Shown one piece after another: positions 8,159 to 16,451 of a stretch of 64,000 bases of DNA (positions are counted from its first letter, which is position 1; each line of letters starts with the position of its first letter). The position numbers and the translations under genes were made by a program. The stretch is taken from NCBI GenBank assembly GCA_029781975.1, contig JAKOVQ010000016.1, forward strand, positions 310,001 to 374,000. The letters run 5' to 3'. The notes beneath the pieces were generated by a model that had not been told where the DNA came from, searched no databases, and saw nothing but the letters and a program-made list of their open reading frames with translations. Source of the DNA: Acidobacteriota bacterium. GTDB taxonomy: Bacteria > Acidobacteriota > Thermoanaerobaculia > UBA5066.

Positions 8159-9208
8159 ATGACGTCCCCGCCTCCCCGCCGGCCCGCGAGGCGCCCCGCA
8201 GCGAGGCGGCCCGAGGTGGCCGCCGACGCGATGCCCGAGGGGCTTCGCAAGACGCTCCGCCCCCGGCCCGCGCCCCGACTGGCCGCCGGCCCGCTTCCGG
8301 TGCCGATCTCGACGCTCGACTGGCTCCTCTCCCGCGAGAGCCCCGCGGCCCGCTTCGTCGCGCTGCGCGACCTCCTCGGGCGGCCGGCGAAGGACATCGA
8401 GCTGCGCAAGGCGCGCCAGGCGCTGGGGCGCGACCTCTTCCTCCGCGACGTCCTCCCCGCCGTCCGCCCGATGCTTCCGCCCCGCTCCGCGACCGACCCG
8501 GGCTCCTGGCCCGACCCGGGGACGCTCCTCGTCGGTCTCCTCCTCGAGATGGGGTGCGACGCGGAGATGCCCGAGATCCGTCACGCGGCCGACGTCTTCC
8601 TCGCCCGCTGGGAGCGGACGTTCGTGGAGATCGAGCGCTCCGACCCCCCGGTCTCGCCCGGGGGCCTCGCCTTCACCTGCCGGCTCCTCCTGAAGATGGG
8701 GCACGCCGACGACCCCCGCGTCGCAGGGGCCGCGGATTTCGTGGCGCGCCGCCGGGTCGCCTCGCCCGGCACGGGCGAGAGCGTCGCGCCGGACCTCCTC
8801 TTCCTCGCGTCGGTGCCCGAGCCGCGGCGGACGCTCGCCGTTCAGCGCGGGATCGACTTCTGCGTCGAGCGGGCGCTCGCGCGCGAGGTGCCACGGCCGG
8901 CGGCGGCAGGGTGGGACGCGTCGCGCGAGGCGATCGGCTGGCCGGGAGCGGGCCCCCCGGACCTCCTCGAGGTGCTGGAGGCGCTCGCGGCGGCCGGGGT
9001 GCCGCGCGAGCGCGGCGTCCGGACGGCGCTGGAGAGGCTCGTGAGGCGGGCCGACCAGAGGGCGCGGTGGAAGACCGACCGGCCTTTCCCGGTCCGCCTT
9101 CCCGTGGCCCTCGAGCGGCCGGGAGAGCTCTCCCGCTGGGCGAGCCTCCGGGCGCTGCGCGTCCTCCAGCACTTCACCGGACTGACCATCGCGGGGGCCC
9201 CGACATGA
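8159..9208 (+). CDS. Conserved-looking protein of unknown function, helical
   Basis: 349 residues; I do not recognise a named family. After a basic, Pro/Arg-rich start (1-45) the protein is strongly helical, with PISTLDWLLSRESPAARFVA (about 50-69) and repeated helix pairs. The pattern resembles alpha/alpha-toroid proteins (prenyltransferase/squalene-cyclase-like repeats), though no catalytic motif is visible. There is no signal peptide or membrane segment. The ATG at 8159 was preferred to one at 8135, which would overlap the divergent gene, because TATCCT lies 7 bases before it. The stop overlaps the next start (ATGA), coupling it to a lipoprotein. Confidence 0.7.
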   Translation: MTSPPPRRPARRPAARRPEVAADAMPEGLRKTLRPRPAPRLAAGPLPVPISTLDWLLSRESPAARFVALRDLLGRPAKDIELRKARQALGRDLFLRDVLPAVRPMLPPRSATDPGSWPDPGTLLVGLLLEMGCDAEMPEIRHAADVFLARWERTFVEIERSDPPVSPGGLAFTCRLLLKMGHADDPRVAGAADFVARRRVASPGTGESVAPDLLFLASVPEPRRTLAVQRGIDFCVERALAREVPRPAAAGWDASREAIGWPGAGPPDLLEVLEALAAAGVPRERGVRTALERLVRRADQRARWKTDRPFPVRLPVALERPGELSRWASLRALRVLQHFTGLTIAGAPT

Positions 9209-10035
9209 GAGAACGACCGACCGCTCCCGTCCCGTCGCGGCCCGCGGTCCGCGGCGCCTCGCCTCTCCTCGCCGGCCTCCTCGTGGCGTCGGGCCTCGCC
9301 GCGCCGGGGTGCGGCAAGCTGATGAGCCCGCCCCCCCGTCCGCAGGTCGACGGGTACCAGGCGACGGTGACGCTGAAGGCCGGGTCGACGGTGACCGCGC
9401 GCTTCGAGATCGCGGTCCGCGGGGAGGCGGTCCGGCGCTCCCTCGGGGAGCCGGACGCCGGGGGGCCGTACCTGGTGAGGTCGTCCGGGAAGGCGCCGGT
9501 CCTCGAGGTGGACCCCTCCGCCCGGACCGTGAGGGAGGTTCCGGCGGCGCGCCTCCTCGCGGGCCTGGCGGACGTGCCGCTCCAGCCCGGCTTCAACCAC
9601 GCGGCCGAGGCCGCGCGCCGGGGGGTGAAGGAGTACCACCGCGAGTCGGACGGGATCTTCGCGGGGCTGGCGTGCAACGTCTGGCGCTTCGAGGAGATGC
9701 CCGGCGCGATCAACTCCCCGTCGACGACCTACTGGGTCGCCCCCGGCCTCGACAACCTGGTGATCCGGACCGAGCGGCGCCTGCCGCGGGACGACGGCTC
9801 GGAGGAGAGGACGTTCGTCGAGCTCACCTCCATCCGGGCGGGAGCCCCGGAGGAGCTGTTCCGGGTGCCCGAGGGCTACCGGGACCGTGGGGAGCGCCGG
9901 AGGCCCCGCGCGGTAACGCGAGCGGGCGCCGGGTGCGGCGGCCGGCGGGCTTGCGTTTCGGAGGCTGATATGATTTTGGGTTCCGAGGGACCGGCCGGGA
10001 CCCGGCGTCCCCAGAGGAGACCAGCTCGCCGATGA
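9205..10035 (+). CDS. Putative lipoprotein of unknown function
   Basis: 276 residues. The N-terminal hydrophobic segment LLAGLLVASGLAAPGC ends in a lipobox-like site with Cys36, so it is probably lipid-anchored. The mature part is beta-rich (YQATVTLKAGSTVTARFEIA) and includes CNVWRFEEMPGAINSPSTTY, resembling LolA/LppX-like or outer-membrane-linked beta proteins, though no family is certain. The last 45 residues are Arg/Gly-rich and overlie the promoter of the next gene. The start overlaps the upstream stop (ATGA), and its own stop overlaps the next ATG by 4 bases. Confidence 0.7.
   Translation: MRERPTAPVPSRPAVRGASPLLAGLLVASGLAAPGCGKLMSPPPRPQVDGYQATVTLKAGSTVTARFEIAVRGEAVRRSLGEPDAGGPYLVRSSGKAPVLEVDPSARTVREVPAARLLAGLADVPLQPGFNHAAEAARRGVKEYHRESDGIFAGLACNVWRFEEMPGAINSPSTTYWVAPGLDNLVIRTERRLPRDDGSEERTFVELTSIRAGAPEELFRVPEGYRDRGERRRPRAVTRAGAGCGGRRACVSEADMILGSEGPAGTRRPQRRPARR
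9966..9974 (+). promoter_or_regulatory. Extended -10 promoter for the secreted protein gene
   Basis: TGATATGAT is an extended -10 (TG, one base, TATGAT) inside the end of the lipoprotein gene. It would give a leader of about 50 bases to the start at 10032. No good -35 is seen, which is usual for extended -10 promoters. Confidence 0.45.
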
Positions 10036-10910
10036 AGCCAACCCTGCGCTCCTTCGCCGTCGCCCTCGCGATCGCCGTTCCCTACCTGGCGTCCGCGGCC
10101 ACCCCCGTCGACCCGAAGTCCCCGCTCCCGGGGTACCCCGACGGGAAGGGGCCGACGGGCCCGGTCTCGATCACGATCAAGACCCCGAAGCAGGACGAGG
10201 TCTTCCCGATCCCGCCGGCCGAGCCGGGCAAGCCGGCGCCGAAGGGGGCGCGGGTCGTCCTCGAGGTCGAGGTGAAGAACTTCGAGACCTGGAAGGACCC
10301 GAAGTCGGGGCAGGGCCAGCACCTGCAGATGGTCCTCGACGGGCGCTACCAGTTCCCGTACCGCCAGGTCGACAAGCCGTGGGTCTTCCCCTCGCTCCCG
10401 AAGGGGACGCACACCATCCGGCTCTTCGCGCAGCGCCCGTGGCACGAGTCGATCAAGGAGAAGGACGCCTTCGCCGCCGTCACGTTCCACGTGGGCGAGA
10501 AGGACCCCTCCAAGCCCCTCTTCGACCCGTCGCAGCCGACGATCACGGCGAACGTCCCGCGCGGGAAGATCAAGAAGTCGGAGGCGGCGAAGGTCCTCTT
10601 CGACTTCTTCGTCACCGGCTGCACGGTCGGGCCGATCACCGACCCCGAGGCGTGCCAGGTGGTCTACCGCCTCGACGCCGAGCCGCAGAAGACGCTCACC
10701 GCGTGGGAGCCGGTCTGGTGGGAGAACGTCCCCGTCGGGCGGCACGCGTACGTCATCGCGCTCTACAAGGGGGAGAAGCGGATCGAGGCGCCTTACGCCC
10801 TCGACCAGGAAGGCTTCGAGGTGGTCGAGGACGGCCCCGGGGCCCCTGCCGGGCCCGCGGGGGAGACGAACGGCACGACGCCGTCGACCCCCCAGACGAA
10901 CGACAAGTGA
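10032..10910 (+). CDS. Secreted protein of unknown function
   Basis: 292 residues with a clean signal peptide (MKPTLRSFAVALAIAVPYLASAA, cut near 22). The mature part has Ig-like beta strands: VSITIKTPKQDEV, HLQMVLDGRYQFPY and LPKGTHTIRLFAQRPWHES. These resemble domains that describe a substance and its dose in small secreted bacterial proteins, but I cannot name a family. Two cysteines (GCTVGP and EACQ) may form a disulfide. The C-terminus is Gly/Pro/Thr-rich and disordered. It is the third gene of the 8159-10910 run, and it also has its own extended -10. Confidence 0.75.
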   Translation: MKPTLRSFAVALAIAVPYLASAATPVDPKSPLPGYPDGKGPTGPVSITIKTPKQDEVFPIPPAEPGKPAPKGARVVLEVEVKNFETWKDPKSGQGQHLQMVLDGRYQFPYRQVDKPWVFPSLPKGTHTIRLFAQRPWHESIKEKDAFAAVTFHVGEKDPSKPLFDPSQPTITANVPRGKIKKSEAAKVLFDFFVTGCTVGPITDPEACQVVYRLDAEPQKTLTAWEPVWWENVPVGRHAYVIALYKGEKRIEAPYALDQEGFEVVEDGPGAPAGPAGETNGTTPSTPQTNDK

Positions 10911-10978
10911 TCGAGTGATCCGGTGAGCGGGGCGCCGGCCGGCCGATCCGGCCGGCCCCGCCCGCCCGAGCCCGCCCG

Positions 10979-11986
10979 ATGCCGCTCCTCTACAGCTCTC
11001 CCGGAACGCGCCCCGTCGCCGTCGACCCGCCGCTCGTCCTGGCGCCGATGGCGGGGATCACGGACTCCACCTACCGGCTCCTCCTCCGGAGGATCGGCGG
11101 CGTCGGCCTCGTGACGATGGAGTTCGTCTCCTCGGAAGGGCTGACGCGCGGCAACTGGAGGACCGAGCGCCTCCTCCGCTGGGAGGAGGAGGAGCGGCCG
11201 CTCTCGATCCAGATCTACGGCGCCGACGCGGAGCGGATGGCGATCGCCGCCGCGCGGGTCGAGGCGGAGCAGGTCGACGTCTGCGACATCAACATGGGGT
11301 GCCCGGCGAACAAGGTCCTCAAGGGGTGCGCCGGGGCGGGCCTGATGCGCGACCTCGGCCGCGCGCGGGGGATCATCGCCGCGTGCCGGAAGGCCCTCCC
11401 CACGACCCCGCTGACGGTGAAGTTCCGCGCGGGGATCGACGAGGAGCGTCTGAACTTCGAGGAGCTGGGGCGGATCTGCGAGGGGGAAGGGGTCTCGGCG
11501 GTCGCCCTCCACCCCAGGACGGCGAAGCAGATGTACACGGGGCGGGCCGACTGGAGCCGGATCGCACGCCTGAAGGAGGCGGTCCGGATCCCCGTGATCG
11601 GGAACGGCGACGTGGAGGCGCCGGAGGACGTCCCGCGGATGATGCGGGAGACGGGCTGCGACGGGGTGATGATCGGGCGGGCCTCGATGAAGAACCCGTG
11701 GATCTTCCGCCAGGCGGCCGACCTCCTCGCGGGACGCCCGTACCGGGAGGCCACGCTGGAGGAGCGGCGCGACCTGATCCTCCTCCACTTCGGTCTCATC
11801 CCGGTGGCGGAAGGGGACCAGCCGAAGCAGGTGATGAACAAGCTCCGGACCTTCACGGGCTGGTACACCCACGGCGTCCCGAACGGCGGCGAGCTGCGCC
11901 GCAGGATCCAGTCGCTGCCGAGCCCGGAGGCGTTCCGGGAGGCGGTCGAGGAGTTCTTCGCGCGACGCCTCGCCGAGGCGGCGTGA
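10979..11986 (+). CDS. dus: tRNA-dihydrouridine synthase
   Basis: 335 residues, DusB-like. It is an FMN- and NADPH-dependent enzyme that reduces specific uridines in tRNA. Motifs: APMAGITDSTYR at the N-terminus, FVSSEGLTRGN, the INMGCP motif with Cys108, KFRAGID, HPRT and the FMN phosphate site IGNGDV, then MIGRASMKNPW. There is no Shine-Dalgarno in front of the ATG. Next comes a VWA gene 50 bases downstream with its own ribosome binding site. Confidence 0.95.
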   Translation: MPLLYSSPGTRPVAVDPPLVLAPMAGITDSTYRLLLRRIGGVGLVTMEFVSSEGLTRGNWRTERLLRWEEEERPLSIQIYGADAERMAIAAARVEAEQVDVCDINMGCPANKVLKGCAGAGLMRDLGRARGIIAACRKALPTTPLTVKFRAGIDEERLNFEELGRICEGEGVSAVALHPRTAKQMYTGRADWSRIARLKEAVRIPVIGNGDVEAPEDVPRMMRETGCDGVMIGRASMKNPWIFRQAADLLAGRPYREATLEERRDLILLHFGLIPVAEGDQPKQVMNKLRTFTGWYTHGVPNGGELRRRIQSLPSPEAFREAVEEFFARRLAEAA

Positions 11987-12036
11987 GGCCCCCGGGGGCG
12001 TCGTTCTTGCTTCCCCGCCGACAGGGAGGTCCCTCG

Positions 12037-13911
12037 ATGCGTCTCTGCGTCCTCTTCGTGCCACTCGCTCTCTGCGCGGGAGCCGCCCCGGCCCAGGAGG
12101 CCGTCCAGAGGTCGGCGGTCGAGGCGCGCGGCGTCGCGGTCCCGATCGAGGTCCGCGAGCAGTACCTCGGCCGGACCGGGGAGAAGACGGCCGTCCGCTT
12201 CGTCCTTTCGGTCTCCCGCGAGGAGCTGCGCGCGCGGGACGGGCTCACCCCGCGCGTCTACTCGTTCTTCCTGGCGGCGGAGGTGAAGGACGCCAGGGGG
12301 GAGGTGGTGGAGCGCTTCCGCGAGCCGCTCGACGTCGACCTCTCCGTCGCGGCGGCGGGACCCCTCGAGGTCTCGTTCCTCCGGGCCCTCCCCCCCGGAC
12401 CCCTCGAGGTCCAGCTGCGGCTGGAAGGGGTCGCCGGGACCGCGGTGGCGATGCGGGCTCTGTCGCTGAACGTCCCGGCGATGTCGTCGGAGTTCCGCGC
12501 CGAGGACGCGGGGGCGCTGACCGCCTCGGCGGTCCTCCTCGAGGCGGAGAACCGCCCGGCGGTGCCGAAGGGGGCGACGGGGCTGATCCGCTTCCTGCCG
12601 CCGTCGAAGGAGGTCCCCGTCGGCCTCCTGAGGATCGAGGTGGAGGCGCAGCCGCCGATCCAGCGGGTGGAGTTCCGCGTCGGCGACAAGAAGATCCTGA
12701 CCCGGAACCGTCCCCCCTACACGGTGGAGCTCGACCTCGGCACGATCCCGCGCAAGCAGACGCTGACGGCTCTCGGGTACGACGCCCAGGGGAACTTCGT
12801 CGACATGGACGCCTGGGCCATCAACGAGCGGGAGGCGCAGCTGGCGGTGCGGCTCCTCGAGCTGCCGAGAAGGGCCGCCGACGGGTCGCTCGAGGTGAAG
12901 GTGGCCGTCCAGTCGATCGGCGGGTCGGCGGCGCGCTCCGTCAAGCTCTTCGTCGACAACGAGAAGGTGAAGGAGTGGGCGGGCCCGCCGTACACCTTCA
13001 CGGTGCCGGCCGCCAAGCTGAAGGGGGCGACGCTCATCCGGGCGTCCGCCCTGGACGGGGAGGGGAAGGAGTACGGGGACGTGAAGCTCCTGAAGGGGGA
13101 CTCGCGCTTCCTCGCCTCGGTCGAGGTCCGCCTCGTCGAGCTGAACGTCTCCGTCTCCGACGCCGAGGGACGCTTCGCGCGCGGCCTGAAGAAGGAGGAC
13201 TTCACGGTCCTCGAGGACGGCGCCCGGCAGGAGGTCTCGGCGTTCTCCTTCTCCGAGTCGCTCCCCCTCTCGCTCGGGATCGTCGTGGACGGCTCGGGGT
13301 CGATGCAGTCCTCGCTCCCGATCGTCAAGCAGGCGGCGACGGACTTCGTCACGAAGCTGATCGGCGAGAAGGACCAGGCGTTCGTCATCGAGTTCCGCGA
13401 GAGCCCGACCCTGCTGGCGCCGATGACGAGCCGCCACGCCGCGCTCGTCCGTGCCGTCTCCGAGCTGCGCGCCGCGGGAGCGACCGCGCTCTACGACTCG
13501 ATCGTCCTCGGCCTCTACCAGTTCCGCGCGGTCCCGGGCAAGAAGGCGATCGTCGTCCTGACCGACGGCAAGGACAACCACTCCTCGACCGAGTGGGAGA
13601 CCCTCCGCCGCTACGCGCGGACGGCGGGAATCCCGATCTGGTTCATCGGGCTCGACCTCTCCGTCTTCGACGTCTCGCTCAAGGCGCGCCTGAAGGACCT
13701 GGCGGCCGACACCGGGGGAGAGACCTTCTTCATCGGCAACGTGAAGCAGCTCCCCGAGGTCTACGAGAGGATCCAGACGGAGCTGAGGTCGCAGTACTTC
13801 CTGACCTACCTCGCGAGCTCGACGAAGCCCGAGGACCAGTACCGGACGATCGCGGTGAAGCTCGCCGACCCGAAGCTGCGCGTGCGGACCATCCGCGGCT
13901 ACTTCCCCTGA
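12037..13911 (+). CDS. Secreted VWA-domain protein (acidobacterial VWFA-related type)
   Basis: 624 residues. The signal peptide is MRLCVLFVPLALCAGAAPAQ. The first 380 residues are beta-rich repeats with Ig-like character (FRVGDKKILTRNRPPYTVEL, then two similar blocks). The region VRLVELNVSVSDAEGRFARG (about 365-385) plus the VWA domain (about 410-600) is the arrangement of the VWFA-related family expanded in Acidobacteria. The metal site is intact: DGSGSMQSS (about 418), the Thr in AGATALYD and LTDGKDN. The start at 12037 has AGGGAGGT. Extracytoplasmic binding or adhesion is the usual guess, and no substrate is known. Confidence 0.9.
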   Translation: MRLCVLFVPLALCAGAAPAQEAVQRSAVEARGVAVPIEVREQYLGRTGEKTAVRFVLSVSREELRARDGLTPRVYSFFLAAEVKDARGEVVERFREPLDVDLSVAAAGPLEVSFLRALPPGPLEVQLRLEGVAGTAVAMRALSLNVPAMSSEFRAEDAGALTASAVLLEAENRPAVPKGATGLIRFLPPSKEVPVGLLRIEVEAQPPIQRVEFRVGDKKILTRNRPPYTVELDLGTIPRKQTLTALGYDAQGNFVDMDAWAINEREAQLAVRLLELPRRAADGSLEVKVAVQSIGGSAARSVKLFVDNEKVKEWAGPPYTFTVPAAKLKGATLIRASALDGEGKEYGDVKLLKGDSRFLASVEVRLVELNVSVSDAEGRFARGLKKEDFTVLEDGARQEVSAFSFSESLPLSLGIVVDGSGSMQSSLPIVKQAATDFVTKLIGEKDQAFVIEFRESPTLLAPMTSRHAALVRAVSELRAAGATALYDSIVLGLYQFRAVPGKKAIVVLTDGKDNHSSTEWETLRRYARTAGIPIWFIGLDLSVFDVSLKARLKDLAADTGGETFFIGNVKQLPEVYERIQTELRSQYFLTYLASSTKPEDQYRTIAVKLADPKLRVRTIRGYFP

Positions 13912-13922
13912 GGCCTCCGGCG

Positions 13923-14822
13923 TCAGGGGCGGGGCGGGGCCCTGCGGGCGAGCAGGCGCTCGCGCAGGGCCCTCACGTGTCCGGCGCGGGTGCCGCAGCA
14001 GCCGCCCACGATCCGGGCGCCGAGGTCGAGCCACCCCGCCGCCAGGAGCGCGTACGCGTCGGGGTCGACGGGCTCGGTGAAGGCGGAGTCGCGGGGGTCG
14101 AGGGGGAGGCCCGCGTTCCCGTATCCGGCGAGCCGGAATCCCGGGACCGAGGCGGCCACCGCGGCGAGGTCCCTCGCGAGGCGCCGGGCCGGGACGCAGT
14201 TGACCCCGACGGCCGAAGGGGGGACGGGGAGCTCCGCCAGCGCGGCGGCCGAAGGGCCCAGGGGCTCGCCGGAGAGGAGGTGGCCCTCCCCGTCCCCGGC
14301 GGCGCAGGCGACGACGGCGAGCGCGGTCGCCGCGGCGGCCCGGACGGCGGCCCGCCACTCGCGTGCCGTGTTCACGGTCTCGACGAGGATCAGGTCGGCC
14401 CCGGCGGCGGCGAGCGCCTCGGCCTGCTCGGCGTGCTCCCGCTCGAGCTCCCCGTCGGCGGGGACGAGGTCGGGGCGGTAGCAGTCCTCGAGCGGGGCGA
14501 GGGAGCCGGCCACGAGGACGCGGCGCCCGGCGGTCGAGGCCGCCTCGCGCGCGAGGGCGACCGCGCGGCGGGTCAGGTCGCGGGCCTTCCGCCCGGCCGT
14601 CCTGCGGTGGGTCCGGAAGGTCCCCGCCGTCACGACGTCGGCCCCGGCCGCCACGTTCTCGCCGTGGATCGCCAGGACGAGCGCGGGGTGCTCCTCGAGG
14701 GCCCGGGCGCTCCAGAGGGGGCCGGAGGTGTCGGCGCCGCGCCGGTTGAGCTCGGTGCCGAGGGCCGCGTCGAGGAGGAGGGGACGGACCGCGAGGAGCG
14801 CCGCGAGGGCGTCCGGCGTCAC
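13923..14822 (-). CDS. Homocysteine S-methyltransferase family protein
   Basis: 299 residues, a single Zn-dependent methyltransferase barrel of the MmuM/BHMT type that moves a methyl group to homocysteine. The zinc cysteines are Cys209 (GVNCVP) and Cys275/Cys276 (GGCCGT). The N-terminal LLDAALGTELNRRG and the TAGTFRTHR region are also typical. The methyl donor (S-methylmethionine, betaine or other) cannot be told. The start overlaps the stop of the upstream LuxR gene by 4 bases on the same strand, so the two are coupled. Confidence 0.88.
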   Translation of the reverse strand: MTPDALAALLAVRPLLLDAALGTELNRRGADTSGPLWSARALEEHPALVLAIHGENVAAGADVVTAGTFRTHRRTAGRKARDLTRRAVALAREAASTAGRRVLVAGSLAPLEDCYRPDLVPADGELEREHAEQAEALAAAGADLILVETVNTAREWRAAVRAAAATALAVVACAAGDGEGHLLSGEPLGPSAAALAELPVPPSAVGVNCVPARRLARDLAAVAASVPGFRLAGYGNAGLPLDPRDSAFTEPVDPDAYALLAAGWLDLGARIVGGCCGTRAGHVRALRERLLARRAPPRP

Positions 14823-15589
14823 GCGCTTTCGGCGTCGTCGGCCGCCGCGCCCCCCGAGATCGGCCCCTGGCCGAACCGCGCCCCGAACGCGAGCGCCACG
14901 ATCCCGGCGCGGTTGCGCGCGCCGGTCTTCCGGAAGGCGCTCTGCAGGTGCTTGCGGGCCGTCTCGGTCGCCAGGTCGAGCCGCTCGGCGACCTCCTTGT
15001 TCGACAGGCCGAGGGCGACGCCCGCCACGACCTGCGCCTCCGTCCGCGTCAGCCCCAGCCGGCTCACGAGGTCCGCGGCGATCACCGGCGGCGGGGCGTC
15101 GGTGGCGACGACGAAGACGACCGAGGGGCTCTCCGCGCCGGCCTCGCCGTTCGCCTCCGCGGCGTCGACGTCGGCCCCGACGAGCCGGAGCTCGACCCCC
15201 TTTCGGCCCGGGTGGGGGACAAGGGTCGCGTCCGCGTCCTCGTCTCCCTCGGCGGCCCTCCTCGCGGCGCGCAGGACGTGGGAGGTGATCGCCGGCCCGC
15301 CGAACAGGTCGCGCGCGGCGCGGTTCATCGTCAGGAGCTGGCCGTCGGCGCCCAGGATGAGGGCGGCGACGGGGAGGCGGTCGAGGACCACCTCGAGGGC
15401 GTGAGCGCGGCGCGAGAGGTCCTCGAGGACCCGCTTCATGGAGTCCATGTCCTCGAGGAGCGGCAGGACGAGGCGTCCGAACTCCAGCTCGCTGTCGGTG
15501 TAGGAGGCGGTGTCGGCGTCCGACTCCAGCGTCTTGCGGCCCGACGCCTGGAGCTGAGCGAGCAGACGGCGAACCGCGTCGAACCTCAC
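14819..15589 (-). CDS. LuxR-family regulator with PAS-like sensor region
   Basis: 256 residues. The N-terminal part is helical. A PAS-like segment (VVLDRLPVAALILGADGQLL, about 70-90, then NRAARDLFGG) is followed by a C-terminal LuxR-type helix-turn-helix (about 185-245: LTRTEAQVVAGVALGLSNKE, then LDLATETARKHLQ). There is no receiver domain, so it is probably a one-component regulator. The start is GTG at 15589, with a TATAGT -10 at 15608-15613. It is translationally coupled to the homocysteine methyltransferase and divergent from the enoyl-reductase-like gene, which it may control. That target is a guess from position. Confidence 0.85.
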   Translation of the reverse strand: MRFDAVRRLLAQLQASGRKTLESDADTASYTDSELEFGRLVLPLLEDMDSMKRVLEDLSRRAHALEVVLDRLPVAALILGADGQLLTMNRAARDLFGGPAITSHVLRAARRAAEGDEDADATLVPHPGRKGVELRLVGADVDAAEANGEAGAESPSVVFVVATDAPPPVIAADLVSRLGLTRTEAQVVAGVALGLSNKEVAERLDLATETARKHLQSAFRKTGARNRAGIVALAFGARFGQGPISGGAAADDAESA

Positions 15590-15609
15590 CAGCGCCCTCG
15601 GGCCGAGAC

Positions 15610-15638
15610 TATACAGCCGCGCGGACGCTCCGGATAAT
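15610..15638 (+). promoter_or_regulatory. Promoter of the enoyl-reductase-like gene, probably leaderless
   Basis: TATACA (15610-15615), a 17-base spacer and GATAAT (15633-15638). The ATG follows after only 7 bases, with no Shine-Dalgarno. The TATAGT on the other strand (15608-15613) overlaps the -35 and may serve the divergent LuxR gene. Confidence 0.5.
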
Positions 15639-15645
15639 CGAGCCC

Positions 15646-16449
15646 ATGTCGGAGAAGAAGAAGTGGGCCCTCGTGCTGGGAGCGTCCTCGGGGTTCGGGG
15701 AGGCGTGCGCCGTCGCGCTCGCGAGGACAGGCCGGAACGTCTTCGGCGTCCACCTCGACCGCCGGGCCACCCTCCCGAACGTCGAGCGGATCACCGGCCT
15801 CCTGGAGGAGGCCGGCGCCCGCGCCGAGTTCTTCAACGTGAACGCGGCGGACGCCGCCCGGCGGACCGAGGTCCTCGACAGGGCGTCGGCCATCCTCGCC
15901 GCGGAAGGGCAGGCGGAGGGAGGCGTCGACGTCCTCCTCCATTCGCTCGCCTTCGGGACGCTGAAGCCCTTCGTGGCCGACGAGCCGTCGGAGCGGATCA
16001 CCCAGGCGCAGCTGGAGATGACGATGGACGTCATGGCCAGCTCGCTCGTCTACTGGGTGCAGGAGCTCGTCGGGCGCCGGCTGATGGGCGCCGGCTCGCA
16101 CGTCTTCGCGATGACGTCGGCGGGCGGCCACCGGATCTGGCCCTCCTACGGGGCCGTCTCCGCGGCGAAGTCCGCGCTCGAGAGCCACTGCCGGCAGCTC
16201 GCCGTGGAGCTCGCGCCGCGCAAGATCGCCGTCAACGCGATCCAGGCGGGCGTGACCGACACCCCCGCGCTCCGGAAGATCCCGGGGAACGACCGGATGA
16301 TCGAGCGGTGCCTGGCGGTCCACCCGGCGAGCCGGCTGACGACGCCGGCGGACGTCGCCGCGGTGATGGCCGCCCTCGCGCGCCCCGAGACGGTCTGGAT
16401 GACAGGGAACGTCCTCCGGGTCGACGGCGCCGAGGACGTCGTCGGCTGA
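15646..16449 (+). CDS. SDR protein of enoyl-ACP reductase (FabI/FabL) type
   Basis: 267 residues. A divergent short-chain dehydrogenase. The nucleotide-binding motif is GASSGFGEA (12-20). The catalytic pair is Tyr168 and Lys175, a Y-x6-K spacing that marks enoyl-ACP reductases rather than the Y-x3-K of classical SDRs. The segment LLHSLAFGTLKPF (about 97-109) and the INAIQAGVTDTPA-like region near 215-227 also fit FabL/FabI. The likely role is the last step of fatty acid elongation, NAD(P)H-dependent, but the substrate is not proven. A classical SDR starts 2 bases after its stop. Confidence 0.82.
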   Translation: MSEKKKWALVLGASSGFGEACAVALARTGRNVFGVHLDRRATLPNVERITGLLEEAGARAEFFNVNAADAARRTEVLDRASAILAAEGQAEGGVDVLLHSLAFGTLKPFVADEPSERITQAQLEMTMDVMASSLVYWVQELVGRRLMGAGSHVFAMTSAGGHRIWPSYGAVSAAKSALESHCRQLAVELAPRKIAVNAIQAGVTDTPALRKIPGNDRMIERCLAVHPASRLTTPADVAAVMAALARPETVWMTGNVLRVDGAEDVVG

Positions 16450-16451
16450 CG

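Noticed and set aside
10911-10978. A small gene between the secreted protein and dus
   Set aside because: The 68-base gap has only a short GC-rich frame with no ribosome binding site or motif; it is left as intergenic.
11215-14358. Long minus-strand frame opposite dus, the VWA gene and the methyltransferase
   Set aside because: It is Arg/Asp-rich and low in complexity, and the plus-strand genes have clear domains and start signals.
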